From: Pseudomonadota bacterium
Lineage (GTDB): Bacteria > Pseudomonadota > Gammaproteobacteria > Steroidobacterales > Steroidobacteraceae
Assembly: GCA_018241425.1 (NCBI GenBank)
Contig: JAFEDU010000002.1
Location: 1,116,001-1,180,000, forward strand
DNA: 64,000 nucleotides
Direction: 5' to 3'
The first letter of the stretch is position 1. The number at the start of each line of letters is the position of its first letter. Shown here piece by piece: positions 36,762-48,921 of the stretch. The position numbers were made by a program, and so were the translations under genes. The notes beneath the pieces are model-generated. The model searched no databases. It was not told where the DNA came from and saw only the letters and a list, made by a program, of their open reading frames with translations.

Positions 36762-39700
36762 ATGCGGCTGACCAAGATCAAGCTCGCCGGCTTCAAGTCC
36801 TTCGTCGATCCGACTCAAATCCACTTCCCCAGCAATCTCACCGGTGTCGTCGGCCCCAACGGCTGCGGCAAGTCGAACGTCATCGACGCGGTGCGCTGGG
36901 TGATGGGCGAGTTGTCGGCGAAGCACCTGCGCGGCGACAACATGGCTGACGTGGTCTTCAACGGCTCGAGCGCCCGCAAGCCCGTCGGTACCGCCTCCGT
37001 GGAGCTGGTGTTCGACAACAGCGACGGCAAGATCGGCGGCGCGTATGCCGGCTTCACCGAGATCTCGCTCAAGCGGCAGGTCTCGCGCGATGGCAGCTCC
37101 GCCTATTTCATCAACGGTGGGCGCTGCCGCCGCAAGGACATCACCAACCTGTTCCTGGGCACCGGCCTGGGCTCGCGCAGCTACGCGATCATCGAGCAGG
37201 GCATGATCTCGCGCGTCATCGACGCCAAGGCCGAGGACATGCGCGCCTTCGTCGAGGAGGCCGCGGGCATCTCCCGCTACAAGGAGCGCCGCAAGGAGAC
37301 CGAGGCGCGCATCGCCGACACGCGCGAGAACCTCGAGCGCCTGCAGGACGTGCGCGACGAGGTCGAGAAGCAGATCCGTCACCTGCAGCGCCAGGCCGCC
37401 ACTGCGCGCCGCTACCAGGCCCTGAAGGACCAGGAACGGCGTCTGAACGCCGAGGTACTGGCGCTCAAGCTGCGCGAGCTCGACAGCGGCGCGGAGGTGC
37501 AGGATGCGACCGTGCGCGCCCGCGAGATCACCATGCAGGGCGCGCTCGCCGAGCAGCGCGCCGCGGAAGCGGCCATCGAGCGCGAGCGTACCGAGCAGGT
37601 CGGCCGCGGCGAGGCCCTGAGCGCAGTGCAGGCGCGCTTCTACGAGGTCGGCGCCGAGATCTCGCGCCTGGAGCAGTCGATCGAGCACACGCGCGAGCTG
37701 CGCGAGCGCCAGCAGACCGACCTCGACCAGACGCGCACCACGCTCACCGAGACCGCGAGCCACATCGCCCGCGACGAGGCGCAGCTCAGCCAGCTGCGCG
37801 CGGAGCTCGCAGCGCTCGCACCCGAGCTCGAGGCCGCGCAGCAGGCCGAGGCGCACGCGCACGCGGCGCACGAGGCCACCGAGCGCGCCGTGCAGGAGTG
37901 GCAGCAGCGCTGGGAGGCGCACACGCGCGCACTCAGTGCCGCGCAGCAGGTCACCGAGGTCGAGCGCGCGCGCATCGAGCAGCTGGACAACCAGCTGCGG
38001 CGGCTGGATGCACAGGCACAGCGCATCGAGGAGGAGCGTGCCGTGGTCAGCGCAGAGAGCTCCGGGGGCGAGCTCACGCAGCTGACCGACCAGGAGGGCG
38101 CGGCGCGCGCGCGGCGCGAGAGCCTGAGCGAGCAGCTGACCCAGGTGCAGGAGAACATCCAGGCCCGCCGCGCCGAGCAGGGTGCCGCGGAGCGCGGCCT
38201 CGAGCTGGCGCGCGAGCGGCGCGAGGCGGCCCGCGCGGAACTGACCTCGCTCGAGGCCCTGCAGGCGGCCGCCCTGAGCGACCACGCCGGCAAGACCGCG
38301 GCGTGGATCGAGGAAGCCGGGCTCCACCGGCGTCCCCGGCTGGCCGCGGCGCTGGAGGTCGATGCCGGCTGGGAGCGTGCGGTCGAGACCGTGCTGGGCG
38401 ACTACCTCGAGGCCGTGTGCGTCGAGGGGCTGGAAGGGGCGGCTGCGGGCCTCGAGCGGCTCGAGACCGGGCGCCTGACCCTCATCGAGAGCGACCCCGC
38501 CGGATCCCCGGCGGCGGCCGATTCACTCGCCGCGCGCGTGCGCGGTCCGGCGGCGATCCTCGCGCAGCTCGCGGGCGTGCGCACGGCCGGGTCGCTGGCC
38601 GAGGCCCTCGCGCGGCGCACCGACCTTGCGGGCGGCAGTTCCTACATCACGGCCGCGGGCGAGTGGGTGGGCCGCGCCTGGCTGCGCGTCAGCCGCGGTA
38701 CCGACCAGCGCGCCGGCGTGCTCGAGCGCGAGCACCGCCTGAAGACCCTGCGCGCGGGTGCCCAGGAGGCCGCCCAGGCGGCCGCCCAGGCCGAGGCCGG
38801 GCTTGCCGGCGCCCGCGCGGCGCTGCAGGCGGCCGAGCAGGAGCGCGACCAGGTGCAGCAGGCGCTGCAGCTGGCGCACCGCACGCACGCCGACCTTACC
38901 GCCGCCCTGCAGGCGGGCCTGAGCCGCGCGGAAGCGGCGCGCGAGCGCAGTACGCGGCTCGCCGGCGATGCCGAGGAAGTCGCCCGCGAGCTTGCGGCGA
39001 CCCGCGAGTCCCTGGGTCGCGCCCGCGAGGAACTGGCGCGCGCCGCCCAGGAGCTCGAAGGCCTGGGCTCCCGCGACGGCGAGCTCACGCAGGAGCGCGA
39101 CGAACGCCGTGCCGCGCAGGCTGGGGCGCGCAGCCGCGCGCAGGCGCAGCAGCTGGCCGCGCGCGACCTGCACGTGCGCGTCGAGTCGCGGCGCTCGACC
39201 GAGGCCTCGGTCGCGACCGGCATGGGACGCATGCACGAGCAGCACGCGCAGCTCACCCGCCGCCGTGAGGAGCTCGAGGCCGAGCTCGCCTCCGGGGACG
39301 AGCCGATCATCCAGGCGCAGGCCCGGCTCGGGGCCGCGCTCGAGCAGCGCCTCGCGATCGAGGGTGAGCTCGCCGCGGCGCGCGCCGCGCTCGAGGAGAC
39401 CGAGGCCGCGCTGCGCGCACGCGAGGAGGAACGCCTCGCCGCCGAGGCGCGGGTCGAGGCCGCCCGCGAGGCGATGGAGCAGGCGCGGCTGGCCGCGCAG
39501 GAAACCCACGTGCGCCGGGCGGCGCTCGCCGAGCAGTTCGCCCTCACCCAGCGGGTGCTCGAGGAGGTGCTGGCCGCGCTCGCCGCGGATGCGCAGGTGC
39601 CGGCCTGGGAAGAGTCACTCGCGGGCGTGCGCGCCGACATCGAGAAGCTCGGGCAGGTGAACCTCGCCGCGATCGACGAGCTCGCCGAGCACACGCAGCG

Positions 39701-40262
39701 CAAGGAGTACCTGGACAGCCAGTTCGCCGACCTCAACAGCGCGCTCGCGACGCTGGAAGAGGCCATGCGCCGCATCGACAAGGAGACCCGTACGCGCTTC
39801 GAGGAGACCTTCGAGCGCATCAACGCCGGGCTGAAGGAGAAGTTCCCGCGGCTGTTCGGCGGCGGGCACGCCTACCTGGAGCTCGTGGGCGAGGACAAGC
39901 TGAGCGCGGGCGTCGCCGTCATGGCCCGCCCGCCGGGCAAGAAGAACAGCACCATCCACCTGCTCTCCGGCGGGGAGAAGGCGTTGACGGCGGTCGCGCT
40001 CGTGTTCTCGATCTTCGACCTGAACCCGGCGCCGTTCTGCCTGCTCGACGAGGTCGACGCGCCGCTCGACGAGCACAACGTCGGCCGCTTCTGCGACATC
40101 GTCCGCGAGATGTCCGCGCGCGTGCAGTTCGTGTTCATCACGCACAACAAGAGCACCATGGAGCTCGCCTCGCAGCTGGTCGGGGTGACGATGAACGAGC
40201 CGGGTGTCTCGCGCCTGGTGACCGTCGACGTCGACGAGGCCGTCCGGCTCGCGGCGGTGTGA
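36762..40262 (+). CDS. smc: Chromosome segregation protein SMC
   Basis: ATPase of the SMC-ScpAB condensin. 1166 aa: Walker A GPNGCGKSN (about residues 32-40), QGMISR, a long coiled coil (about 170-500), hinge (about 515-640, HRRPRLAAALEVDAGWERA onward), return coiled coil (about 650-990), signature LLSGGEKALTAVAL and Walker B FCLLDEVDAPLD near 1100. Its partners scpA and scpB are 7 kb downstream. zipA and ligA follow, the common gammaproteobacterial order. Confidence 0.97.
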   Translation: MRLTKIKLAGFKSFVDPTQIHFPSNLTGVVGPNGCGKSNVIDAVRWVMGELSAKHLRGDNMADVVFNGSSARKPVGTASVELVFDNSDGKIGGAYAGFTEISLKRQVSRDGSSAYFINGGRCRRKDITNLFLGTGLGSRSYAIIEQGMISRVIDAKAEDMRAFVEEAAGISRYKERRKETEARIADTRENLERLQDVRDEVEKQIRHLQRQAATARRYQALKDQERRLNAEVLALKLRELDSGAEVQDATVRAREITMQGALAEQRAAEAAIERERTEQVGRGEALSAVQARFYEVGAEISRLEQSIEHTRELRERQQTDLDQTRTTLTETASHIARDEAQLSQLRAELAALAPELEAAQQAEAHAHAAHEATERAVQEWQQRWEAHTRALSAAQQVTEVERARIEQLDNQLRRLDAQAQRIEEERAVVSAESSGGELTQLTDQEGAARARRESLSEQLTQVQENIQARRAEQGAAERGLELARERREAARAELTSLEALQAAALSDHAGKTAAWIEEAGLHRRPRLAAALEVDAGWERAVETVLGDYLEAVCVEGLEGAAAGLERLETGRLTLIESDPAGSPAAADSLAARVRGPAAILAQLAGVRTAGSLAEALARRTDLAGGSSYITAAGEWVGRAWLRVSRGTDQRAGVLEREHRLKTLRAGAQEAAQAAAQAEAGLAGARAALQAAEQERDQVQQALQLAHRTHADLTAALQAGLSRAEAARERSTRLAGDAEEVARELAATRESLGRAREELARAAQELEGLGSRDGELTQERDERRAAQAGARSRAQAQQLAARDLHVRVESRRSTEASVATGMGRMHEQHAQLTRRREELEAELASGDEPIIQAQARLGAALEQRLAIEGELAAARAALEETEAALRAREEERLAAEARVEAAREAMEQARLAAQETHVRRAALAEQFALTQRVLEEVLAALAADAQVPAWEESLAGVRADIEKLGQVNLAAIDELAEHTQRKEYLDSQFADLNSALATLEEAMRRIDKETRTRFEETFERINAGLKEKFPRLFGGGHAYLELVGEDKLSAGVAVMARPPGKKNSTIHLLSGGEKALTAVALVFSIFDLNPAPFCLLDEVDAPLDEHNVGRFCDIVREMSARVQFVFITHNKSTMELASQLVGVTMNEPGVSRLVTVDVDEAVRLAAV

Positions 40263-40287
40263 AGATCCGCATGGGGGACGTGCGCCG

Positions 40288-43214
<2,927 letters not shown>

Positions 43215-43225
43215 CGGACGGCCCA

Positions 43226-43264
43226 AAAAGAAAAGGGCGGCGGATCCTGCCGGACCCGCCGCCC
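43226..43264 (-). terminator. Terminator of the PPIase gene (minus strand)
   Basis: A hairpin GGGCGGCGG (43235-43243)/CCGCCGCCC (43256-43264) with further inner pairs. On the minus strand it is followed by TTTTCTTTTT (43234-43225), so it mainly serves the leftward gene, and may also stop ligA transcripts. Confidence 0.8.
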
Positions 43265-43285
43265 TGGTGCCTTGCGGCTTACGGC

Positions 43286-44212
43286 TTACTTGGAGCCGGA
43301 GTCGCCCGAGGCCGGAGCCGGCGTCGGCGCCGGGGCGGTGCCCGCAGCCGGGGCCGGCGGGGTTGCAGCCCCTGCAGCCGGGGCCGCGGCCGGGGCGGCA
43401 GCCTCGGTCTTCTCGACCTTGGCCTGCTTCACCAGGTCATCCATGTACGCGCGGGCCTTCTTGGCCTGCACCATCTGCTCGAGGCGGTTCTTCACCTGCT
43501 CGAACGGCGGCGGGGCGAGGTCACGCGTCTCGACCAGCTGGATCACGTGCCAGCCGAACTGGGTCTGTACCGCCTTGTGCGTGTACTCGCCGGGCTTGAG
43601 GGCAATGACGGCCGCGGCGTAGGGCGGCGGCATGCGGTCAGGCGTCGTGAATGGGATGTCGCCGCCGTTGTTCTTGGACGGGTCCATCGAGGCGGACTTC
43701 GCCACGTCCTCGAACTTCTCGCCCTTCTCCAGGCGCGCGATGACCTTCTCGGCGAACGGCTCGGTCGCGACCAGGATGTTGCGGGTGTGGTACTCGAGCT
43801 TGGGCATCTGCCCGACCTGGGTCTCGTACTCGGCGCGCACTTCCTGCTCGGTCGGCGGGCGGTCCTTCAGGTACTTGTCCTGCACGGCCTGCTCGAGCAC
43901 CTCCTCGCGCGCGAGCTGCAGGCGGTAGGCGATGTCCGGGTCCTTTTCGAGCCCGTCCTTGGCGGCCTGGTCGGAGACGACCTTGGCGCGGATCAGGTTG
44001 TCGAGCGCGGCGGAGCGCATGGGCGGGGTGATGTCGGCGGAGGACTTGCCGGTCACCGCCTTGATGTAGAAGTCATAGAAGCCCTTCGTGATCGGGCTGC
44101 CGTTGACCGTGGCGATCGCCGGGGTCGAGTCGGCAACCTGGCCGGTCTTGGGCTGGCAGGCGCTGATGGCGACGAGCGCCACGGCCACTAAAAAGGTACG
44201 CAGATGGTTCAT
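43286..44212 (-). CDS. Peptidyl-prolyl cis-trans isomerase lipoprotein, parvulin type
   Basis: 308 aa. The signal ends in a lipobox-like ISAC (Cys about residue 19), so it is probably a membrane-anchored periplasmic foldase related to PrsA/PpiD. N-terminal SurA-like helices (TVNGSPITKGFYDFYI, ALDNLIRAKVV), then a parvulin domain (about 140-230; NNGGDIPFTTPDRMPPPYAAAVIALKPGEYT, GWHVIQLVETR; family blocks) and a Pro/Ala-rich tail. It starts a minus-strand group after bolA and yciB. Confidence 0.88.
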   Translation of the reverse strand: MNHLRTFLVAVALVAISACQPKTGQVADSTPAIATVNGSPITKGFYDFYIKAVTGKSSADITPPMRSAALDNLIRAKVVSDQAAKDGLEKDPDIAYRLQLAREEVLEQAVQDKYLKDRPPTEQEVRAEYETQVGQMPKLEYHTRNILVATEPFAEKVIARLEKGEKFEDVAKSASMDPSKNNGGDIPFTTPDRMPPPYAAAVIALKPGEYTHKAVQTQFGWHVIQLVETRDLAPPPFEQVKNRLEQMVQAKKARAYMDDLVKQAKVEKTEAAAPAAAPAAGAATPPAPAAGTAPAPTPAPASGDSGSK

Positions 44213-44274
44213 AGGAGCTTTCCGGGGTATTACCTAACAACAGTGGAGTGATGGGAAACGAAATCGGGTGCGCT

Positions 44275-44550
44275 CTAGGGCGCTTCTTCCTCGGGAGAAC
44301 GGGCACGGATGTTGAGGGCATGCACGCGCCCCTCGAGCAGCGGGGCGACCGCGGCGTACACCAGCCGGTGCCGCTCGAGCGCGCTGCGGCCGCGGAAGGC
44401 GGCCGCCGTGAGGCTGACCTTGAAGTGGCCGCCGCCGGCGGCGCCCGCGTGGCCGTGGTGGCGCGCGCTGTCGTCGATGATCTCGAGCGCGCTCGGGGCG
44501 AGGGCGGATTCCAGCGCGGCGCGCAGCGCATGCACGAGCGACTCGTTCAT
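44275..44550 (-). CDS. BolA family protein
   Basis: 91 aa. BolA/IbaG-type protein that partners monothiol glutaredoxins in iron-sulfur metabolism. Seen: DDSARHHGHAG, GGHFKVSLTAAAFRG, ALERHRLVYAAVAPL, VHALNIRARSPEE, covering the whole class II KH-like fold. ATG at 44550, overlapping the yciB stop (ATGA). Confidence 0.9.
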   Translation of the reverse strand: MNESLVHALRAALESALAPSALEIIDDSARHHGHAGAAGGGHFKVSLTAAAFRGRSALERHRLVYAAVAPLLEGRVHALNIRARSPEEEAP

Positions 44551-45116
44551 GAGGCGGGCGCCTGTGGTTCGGGGTTCGCCGGCGTGCCCCGCGTGCTCAG
44601 CCAGAACACCTGCGCGGCCGTGAAGGCGAAGGTGAGGACCGTGAGGCCGAACAGCTTGAAGTTCACCCAGGTGGATTCGCTCGCCATCCGCGCTACCGCG
44701 AGGTTCAGCGCGCCCACGAAGGCATAAAAGAGGACGGAGGCGACGTTGAGCGTGCGCCACACGCCCGGGCTCACGGTGAGCTTCTCCTCGAGCGCGGGCC
44801 CGAGGAAGCGTTCCGTGAGCGTCTGGCGCCCGATCCAGAAGCTGCCGAGGAAGGCGAGCGCGATGATCCACATGAGGACCGTGGGCTTCCACTGGATGAA
44901 GGCGCTGTTGTGCAGGAGCAGGGTCGCGCTGCCGAAGATCAGCACCAGCACCGCCGACAGGCCGTGTACGGGCGGGATGCGCTTCTCGCGCAGCCAGTCG
45001 AAGGCGAGCACCGCCAGCATCACCACCATCAGGGTGGCGGTCGCGACGTAAATGCCGCCCAGCTTGTAGGCCAAGAAAAACGCCACCAGGGGCGCAAGGC
45101 CAGTGACAGTCTGCAT
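44547..45116 (-). CDS. yciB: YciB/intracellular septation-type inner-membrane protein
   Basis: 189 aa with five to six hydrophobic helices (LAPLVAFFLAYKL, YVATATLMVVMLAVLAF, LSAVLVLIFGSATLLL, VLMWIIALAFLGSF and two more). WKPTVL and FGLTVLTF match the YciB family, thought to take part in envelope or division-site integrity. Coupled with the bolA gene downstream. Confidence 0.88.
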   Translation of the reverse strand: MQTVTGLAPLVAFFLAYKLGGIYVATATLMVVMLAVLAFDWLREKRIPPVHGLSAVLVLIFGSATLLLHNSAFIQWKPTVLMWIIALAFLGSFWIGRQTLTERFLGPALEEKLTVSPGVWRTLNVASVLFYAFVGALNLAVARMASESTWVNFKLFGLTVLTFAFTAAQVFWLSTRGTPANPEPQAPAS

Positions 45117-45238
45117 CGCTCAGGGGGTGTTTGGAGAGTCGGGTTTCGGGGCTGCCGAGCACTGAAAAATCGGGCCGGCGGGTTCCCGGACGTTAGGGGC
45201 GCGTAGTTTGTCACGGGGCGCGGGCAAGATCCACGCGG

Positions 45239-45898
45239 GTGCAGTTTTTGCCGCAAAATGGCCGCTTGGCCCCTTACTTCCAGTTACACCCCGTCAATCC
45301 CCAGCTGCGGCTGATCCGCCAGGCCGCCGAGATCGTCCGCGGCGGGGGCCTGATCGCCTACCCGACCGACTCCTGCTACGCCTTCGGCTGGCACCTGGGC
45401 GATGCGGCGGCGCTGGAGCGGGTGCGGCGGCTGCGTGCGGCCGACCGTCATGACCACTTCACGCTGGTCTGCGCCGACCTGGCACAGGTCGGGCACTTCG
45501 CGCGCCTGGAGACCTGGCAGTTCCGCATGCTGCGTGCGGCGCTCCCCGGCCCCTACACCTTCCTCCTGCGGGCGACGCGCGAGACCCCGCGCCGCCTGCA
45601 GCACCCCAGGCGACGCACCATCGGCGTGCGCATCCCGGACCATCCGGTGCCGCTCATGCTGATGAAGGAACTGGGCGAGCCGCTCATGAGCTCGACGCTG
45701 CTCCTGGGCGGTGAGGCCGAGCCGCTCACCTCCGGGAGCGAGATCGCCGCGCGCCTGGGGAACGAGGTGGACGCCATCCTCGACGGCGGGGACTGCGGCA
45801 CGCAGCCGACCACGGTGGTCGACCTGTCGGTGTCGCCGCCGGTGGTGGTGCGTTCGGGCAAGGGCGATCTGGGGCCGATCACGGGCCGTGCGCTATAA
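45239..45898 (+). CDS. YciO/Sua5-type threonylcarbamoyl-AMP synthase-like protein
   Basis: 219 aa, YrdC-fold. Seen: GGLIAYPTDSCYAFGWHL, KR-type switch region RRLRAADRHDHFTLVC, GPYTFLLRAT, RTIGVRIPDHP, STTLLL-like LMSSTLLLGGE, and TVVDLS. YciO proteins are close to TsaC/Sua5 but their activity is weak or uncertain. The GTG at 45239 is used here; an in-frame TTG at 45266 better matches family length. Followed by trpS on the same strand. Confidence 0.85.
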   Translation: MQFLPQNGRLAPYFQLHPVNPQLRLIRQAAEIVRGGGLIAYPTDSCYAFGWHLGDAAALERVRRLRAADRHDHFTLVCADLAQVGHFARLETWQFRMLRAALPGPYTFLLRATRETPRRLQHPRRRTIGVRIPDHPVPLMLMKELGEPLMSSTLLLGGEAEPLTSGSEIAARLGNEVDAILDGGDCGTQPTTVVDLSVSPPVVVRSGKGDLGPITGRAL

Positions 45899-45899
45899 T
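45894..45899 (+). promoter_or_regulatory. -10 element upstream of trpS
   Basis: A perfect TATAAT overlapping the end of the yciO-like gene, about 105 bases before trpS. No convincing -35 is present, so this is tentative. Confidence 0.35.
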
Positions 45900-46003
45900 C
45901 GCGGCAACGTGACATCCATGCCCGCCGAGAAGCGCGGCGCGCCGCGCGCGCTGCCACAAACCCCCTCCACTGCCTCACGCCCGCACCCGGTGCGGGGAGG
46001 CAC

Positions 46004-47218
46004 GTGAGCTCACCGGCGCCGGCGCGGCGCGTGCTGTCCGGCATGCGGCCCACCGGCCGGCTGCACCTCGGCAACTACCACGGCGCGCTGCGCAACTGGG
46101 TGGAGCTGCAGTACCAGTACGAGTGTTATTTCTTCGTGGCCGACTGGCACATGCTCACGACCGGCTACGAGGACACCTCGCACCTGCAGGAGCACATCCG
46201 CGACGTGCTCATCGACTGGCTCGCGGCCGGCCTCAACCCCGGCGTCGCCACGCTCTTCATCCAGTCGCACGTACCCGAGCACGCCGAGCTCCATCTTCTC
46301 CTGTCGATGATCACCCCGCTCGGGTGGCTCGAGCGCGTGCCCAGCTACAAGGACCAGCAGGAGCAGCTGAAGGAGAAGGACCTCGCCACCTACGGGTTCC
46401 TCGGCTACCCGCTGCTCCAGGCCGCCGACATCCTGGTGTACCGCGCGGCCTACGTGCCGGTGGGCGAGGACCAGGTGGCGCACGTGGAGCTCACCCGCGA
46501 GACCGCGCGGCGCTTCAACCACCTCTACGGCCGCGAGCCCGACTTCGAGGCCAAGGCCGAGCGCGCCGTGAAGAGCCTCGGCGGCCGCAACACGACCACC
46601 TACAAGCAGCTGCGGCGCAAGTTCCAGGAGGCCGGCGACACCGAGGCCCTGCAGCGCGCGCAGGCGCTGGTGCAGAGCAACAACCGCATCACGGTCGCCG
46701 ACCGGGAGCGCCTGCTCGGCTACCTCGAGGGCACGGGCGTGACCATCCTGCCCGAGCCGCAGGTGCTCCTCACCCAGACCCCGAAGGTCCCCGGACTCGA
46801 CGGCCGCAAGATGTCCAAGTCCTACGGCAACACCATCGGGCTGCGCGAAGAACCGGACGAAGTGGTGAAGAAGCTGCGCGCCATGCAGACTGACCCGGCA
46901 CGCGTGCGTCGCACCGACCCGGGCGACCCGGAGAAGTGCCCCGTGTTCGACCTGCACCGCGTGTATTCGGACGAGGCCGTGCGCAGCTGGGCCGTGGCCG
47001 GCTGCCGCAGTGCCGGGATCGGGTGCCTGGAGTGCAAGGCACCGCTCATCGAGAAGGTGGTCGAGGAGATCAAGGGCATGCGCAAGCGCGCACAGGAATT
47101 CGAGGAGAACCCGGAGCTGGTGCGCGGCATCGTCGCCGAAGGGGCCGACAAGGCCCGTGAAGTGGCACGCGCGACCCTGGACGAGGTGCGTGGCGCCATG
47201 CACCTGCGGGCGGACTGA
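46004..47218 (+). CDS. trpS: Tryptophanyl-tRNA synthetase
   Basis: Charges tRNA-Trp. 404 aa, class I synthetase: GMRPTGRLHLGN contains the HIGH-like site, GYPLLQAADILVYRA, PVGEDQVAHVELTRE, and KMSKSYGN (KMSKS). It is longer than the E. coli enzyme because of an insertion between about 190 and 260 (residues following YGREP), seen in other members. GTG start with GGGGAGG upstream. Confidence 0.95.
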   Translation: MSSPAPARRVLSGMRPTGRLHLGNYHGALRNWVELQYQYECYFFVADWHMLTTGYEDTSHLQEHIRDVLIDWLAAGLNPGVATLFIQSHVPEHAELHLLLSMITPLGWLERVPSYKDQQEQLKEKDLATYGFLGYPLLQAADILVYRAAYVPVGEDQVAHVELTRETARRFNHLYGREPDFEAKAERAVKSLGGRNTTTYKQLRRKFQEAGDTEALQRAQALVQSNNRITVADRERLLGYLEGTGVTILPEPQVLLTQTPKVPGLDGRKMSKSYGNTIGLREEPDEVVKKLRAMQTDPARVRRTDPGDPEKCPVFDLHRVYSDEAVRSWAVAGCRSAGIGCLECKAPLIEKVVEEIKGMRKRAQEFEENPELVRGIVAEGADKAREVARATLDEVRGAMHLRAD

Positions 47219-47224
47219 CAGCGC

Positions 47225-48202
47225 ATGGCACCCCGCCCGGACCTGAAGATCGTGGTCTCCAACCCGCCCGCCGCCGCGGAAGCCCCGGCGGCCGCCCCGG
47301 AGCAGGTCGAGATGCCCTTCGCGGTGGTCAACGGCGAGCCGCTCGGGGAGCTGCCGCGCGACCTGTACATCCCGCCGCAGGCGCTCGAGGTCATCCTCGA
47401 GGCCTTCGAGGGTCCGCTCGACCTGCTGCTGTACCTGATCCGGCGCCAGAACCTCGACATCCTGGACATCCCGCTGGCGGAGATCACGCGCCAGTACATG
47501 CAGTACATCGAGCTCATGCACGACTTGCAGCTCGAACTCGCCGGGGAATACCTGGTGATGGCCGCCACGCTGGCCGAGATCAAGTCGCGCATGCTCCTGC
47601 CGCGGCCCCCGCTCACCGAGGAGGGGGAGCTCGACCCGCGCGCGGAACTGGTGCGGCGCCTGCAGGAGTACGAGCGCTTCAAGCGCGCCGCCGAGGGCAT
47701 CGACACCCTCCCGCGCCTGGAGCGCGACGTGTGGACCGCCTCGGCCTCGATGCAGGACCGCGTGGTGGTGCGTGCGCTGCCGCAGATCACCCTCCGGGAG
47801 ATGCTGCTCGCGTTCAAGGACGTCGTGGTGCGGGCCGAGATGTTCGCCCACCACCACGTACGCCGCGAGCGGCTGTCGGTCGGGGAGCGCATGAGCGACA
47901 TCCTCGAGAGCCTGGGGCAGGGCGGCTTCCTGCCGTTCATGAACCTGTTCAAGCCCGAGGAAGGGCGCATGGGGGTGACCGTGACCTTCGTGGCCATCCT
48001 CGAGCTGATGCGCGAGGCGCTCATCGATATCGTCCAGACCGAGCCCTACGCCCCGCTGCACGTGCGGGCCACCCCGAGCGGCCCGCAGCTGCGTATCGTC
48101 ACCAACAACGAAGAGCCCGCGACGCCCCCCGGTGTCGCGAACGCGGCGCCCGGGGAGCCCGGGGCGCCGCCCGCGCTGCCCGCGGAGGAGGACCCGGCAT
48201 GA
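47225..48202 (+). CDS. scpA: Segregation and condensation protein A (ScpA)
   Basis: Kleisin subunit of the SMC-ScpAB condensin. 325 aa: N-terminal extension rich in Pro/Ala (1-50), kleisin core FEGPLDLLLYLIRRQNLDILDIPLAEITRQY (family block), middle helices, and C-terminal winged helix (LSVGERMSDILESL, TFVAILELMRE). A Pro/Ala tail follows. It overlaps scpB by ATGA at 48199-48202. Confidence 0.95.
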   Translation: MAPRPDLKIVVSNPPAAAEAPAAAPEQVEMPFAVVNGEPLGELPRDLYIPPQALEVILEAFEGPLDLLLYLIRRQNLDILDIPLAEITRQYMQYIELMHDLQLELAGEYLVMAATLAEIKSRMLLPRPPLTEEGELDPRAELVRRLQEYERFKRAAEGIDTLPRLERDVWTASASMQDRVVVRALPQITLREMLLAFKDVVVRAEMFAHHHVRRERLSVGERMSDILESLGQGGFLPFMNLFKPEEGRMGVTVTFVAILELMREALIDIVQTEPYAPLHVRATPSGPQLRIVTNNEEPATPPGVANAAPGEPGAPPALPAEEDPA

Positions 48203-48921
48203 ACGAGTCGTATGTGAAGAACGTGATCGAGGCGGCGCTGCTGGCGGCCGGGAGCCCGGTGTCGCTCGCCGATCTCGCGCGCCTGTTCCCCGACGGCGCG
48301 GCCCCGGAGCCGGCGGAGTTGCGCGCGCAGCTGGCAAGGCTCGCCGCCGAGTACGAGGAGCGCGGCATCGAGCTCAAGGAGACCGCGAGCGGCTGGCGCA
48401 TCCAGGTGCGCCGCGAGCTCGCCGCGGAGATCTCGCGGCTGTGGCCGGAGCGCACCACCCGCTATTCGCGCGCGCTCCTGGAGACCCTCGCCCTGATCGC
48501 GTACCGCCAGCCGATCACCCGCGCGGAGATCGAGGCGGTGCGCGGGGTCGCCGTCAATCCCAACATCATCCGCACCGTGATCGAGCGCAACTGGGTGCGC
48601 GTGGTCGGGCACCGCGACGTGCCCGGGCACCCCGAGCTCCTCGGCACGACGCGCGACTTCCTGGACTACTTCGGGCTCAAGACCCTCGATGAGCTGCCGC
48701 CGCTCGCGCAGCTGCAGGCCATGGGCGAGGTCAACCTGCAGCTGGCACTGCCGGCCCAGGCCGACGGCGCCGAGGCACCCGAGGCGCTCGAGCCTGAGGC
48801 TTCCGGCGGCGATGCCGCGGACGCGGGCGACAGCGAGGACGGGGGCGACGAGGATGAGCTGTCGGCCCAGGGCGGAACGTCCGCCGAGCTGGTCGCAGCT
48901 CCCGCGCACCGGGAGGACTGA
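48199..48921 (+). CDS. scpB: Segregation and condensation protein B (ScpB)
   Basis: Two winged helices that dimerise and bind ScpA. 240 aa: ESYVKNVIEAALLAAGSPV, GIELKETASGWRIQVRRE, RYSRALLETLALIAYRQPITRAEIE, GVAVNPNIIRTVIERNWVRVVG (family blocks). The last ~60 residues are an acidic Glu/Asp/Ala tail. The stop overlaps the rluB start (TGATG). Confidence 0.95.
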   Translation: MNESYVKNVIEAALLAAGSPVSLADLARLFPDGAAPEPAELRAQLARLAAEYEERGIELKETASGWRIQVRRELAAEISRLWPERTTRYSRALLETLALIAYRQPITRAEIEAVRGVAVNPNIIRTVIERNWVRVVGHRDVPGHPELLGTTRDFLDYFGLKTLDELPPLAQLQAMGEVNLQLALPAQADGAEAPEALEPEASGGDAADAGDSEDGGDEDELSAQGGTSAELVAAPAHRED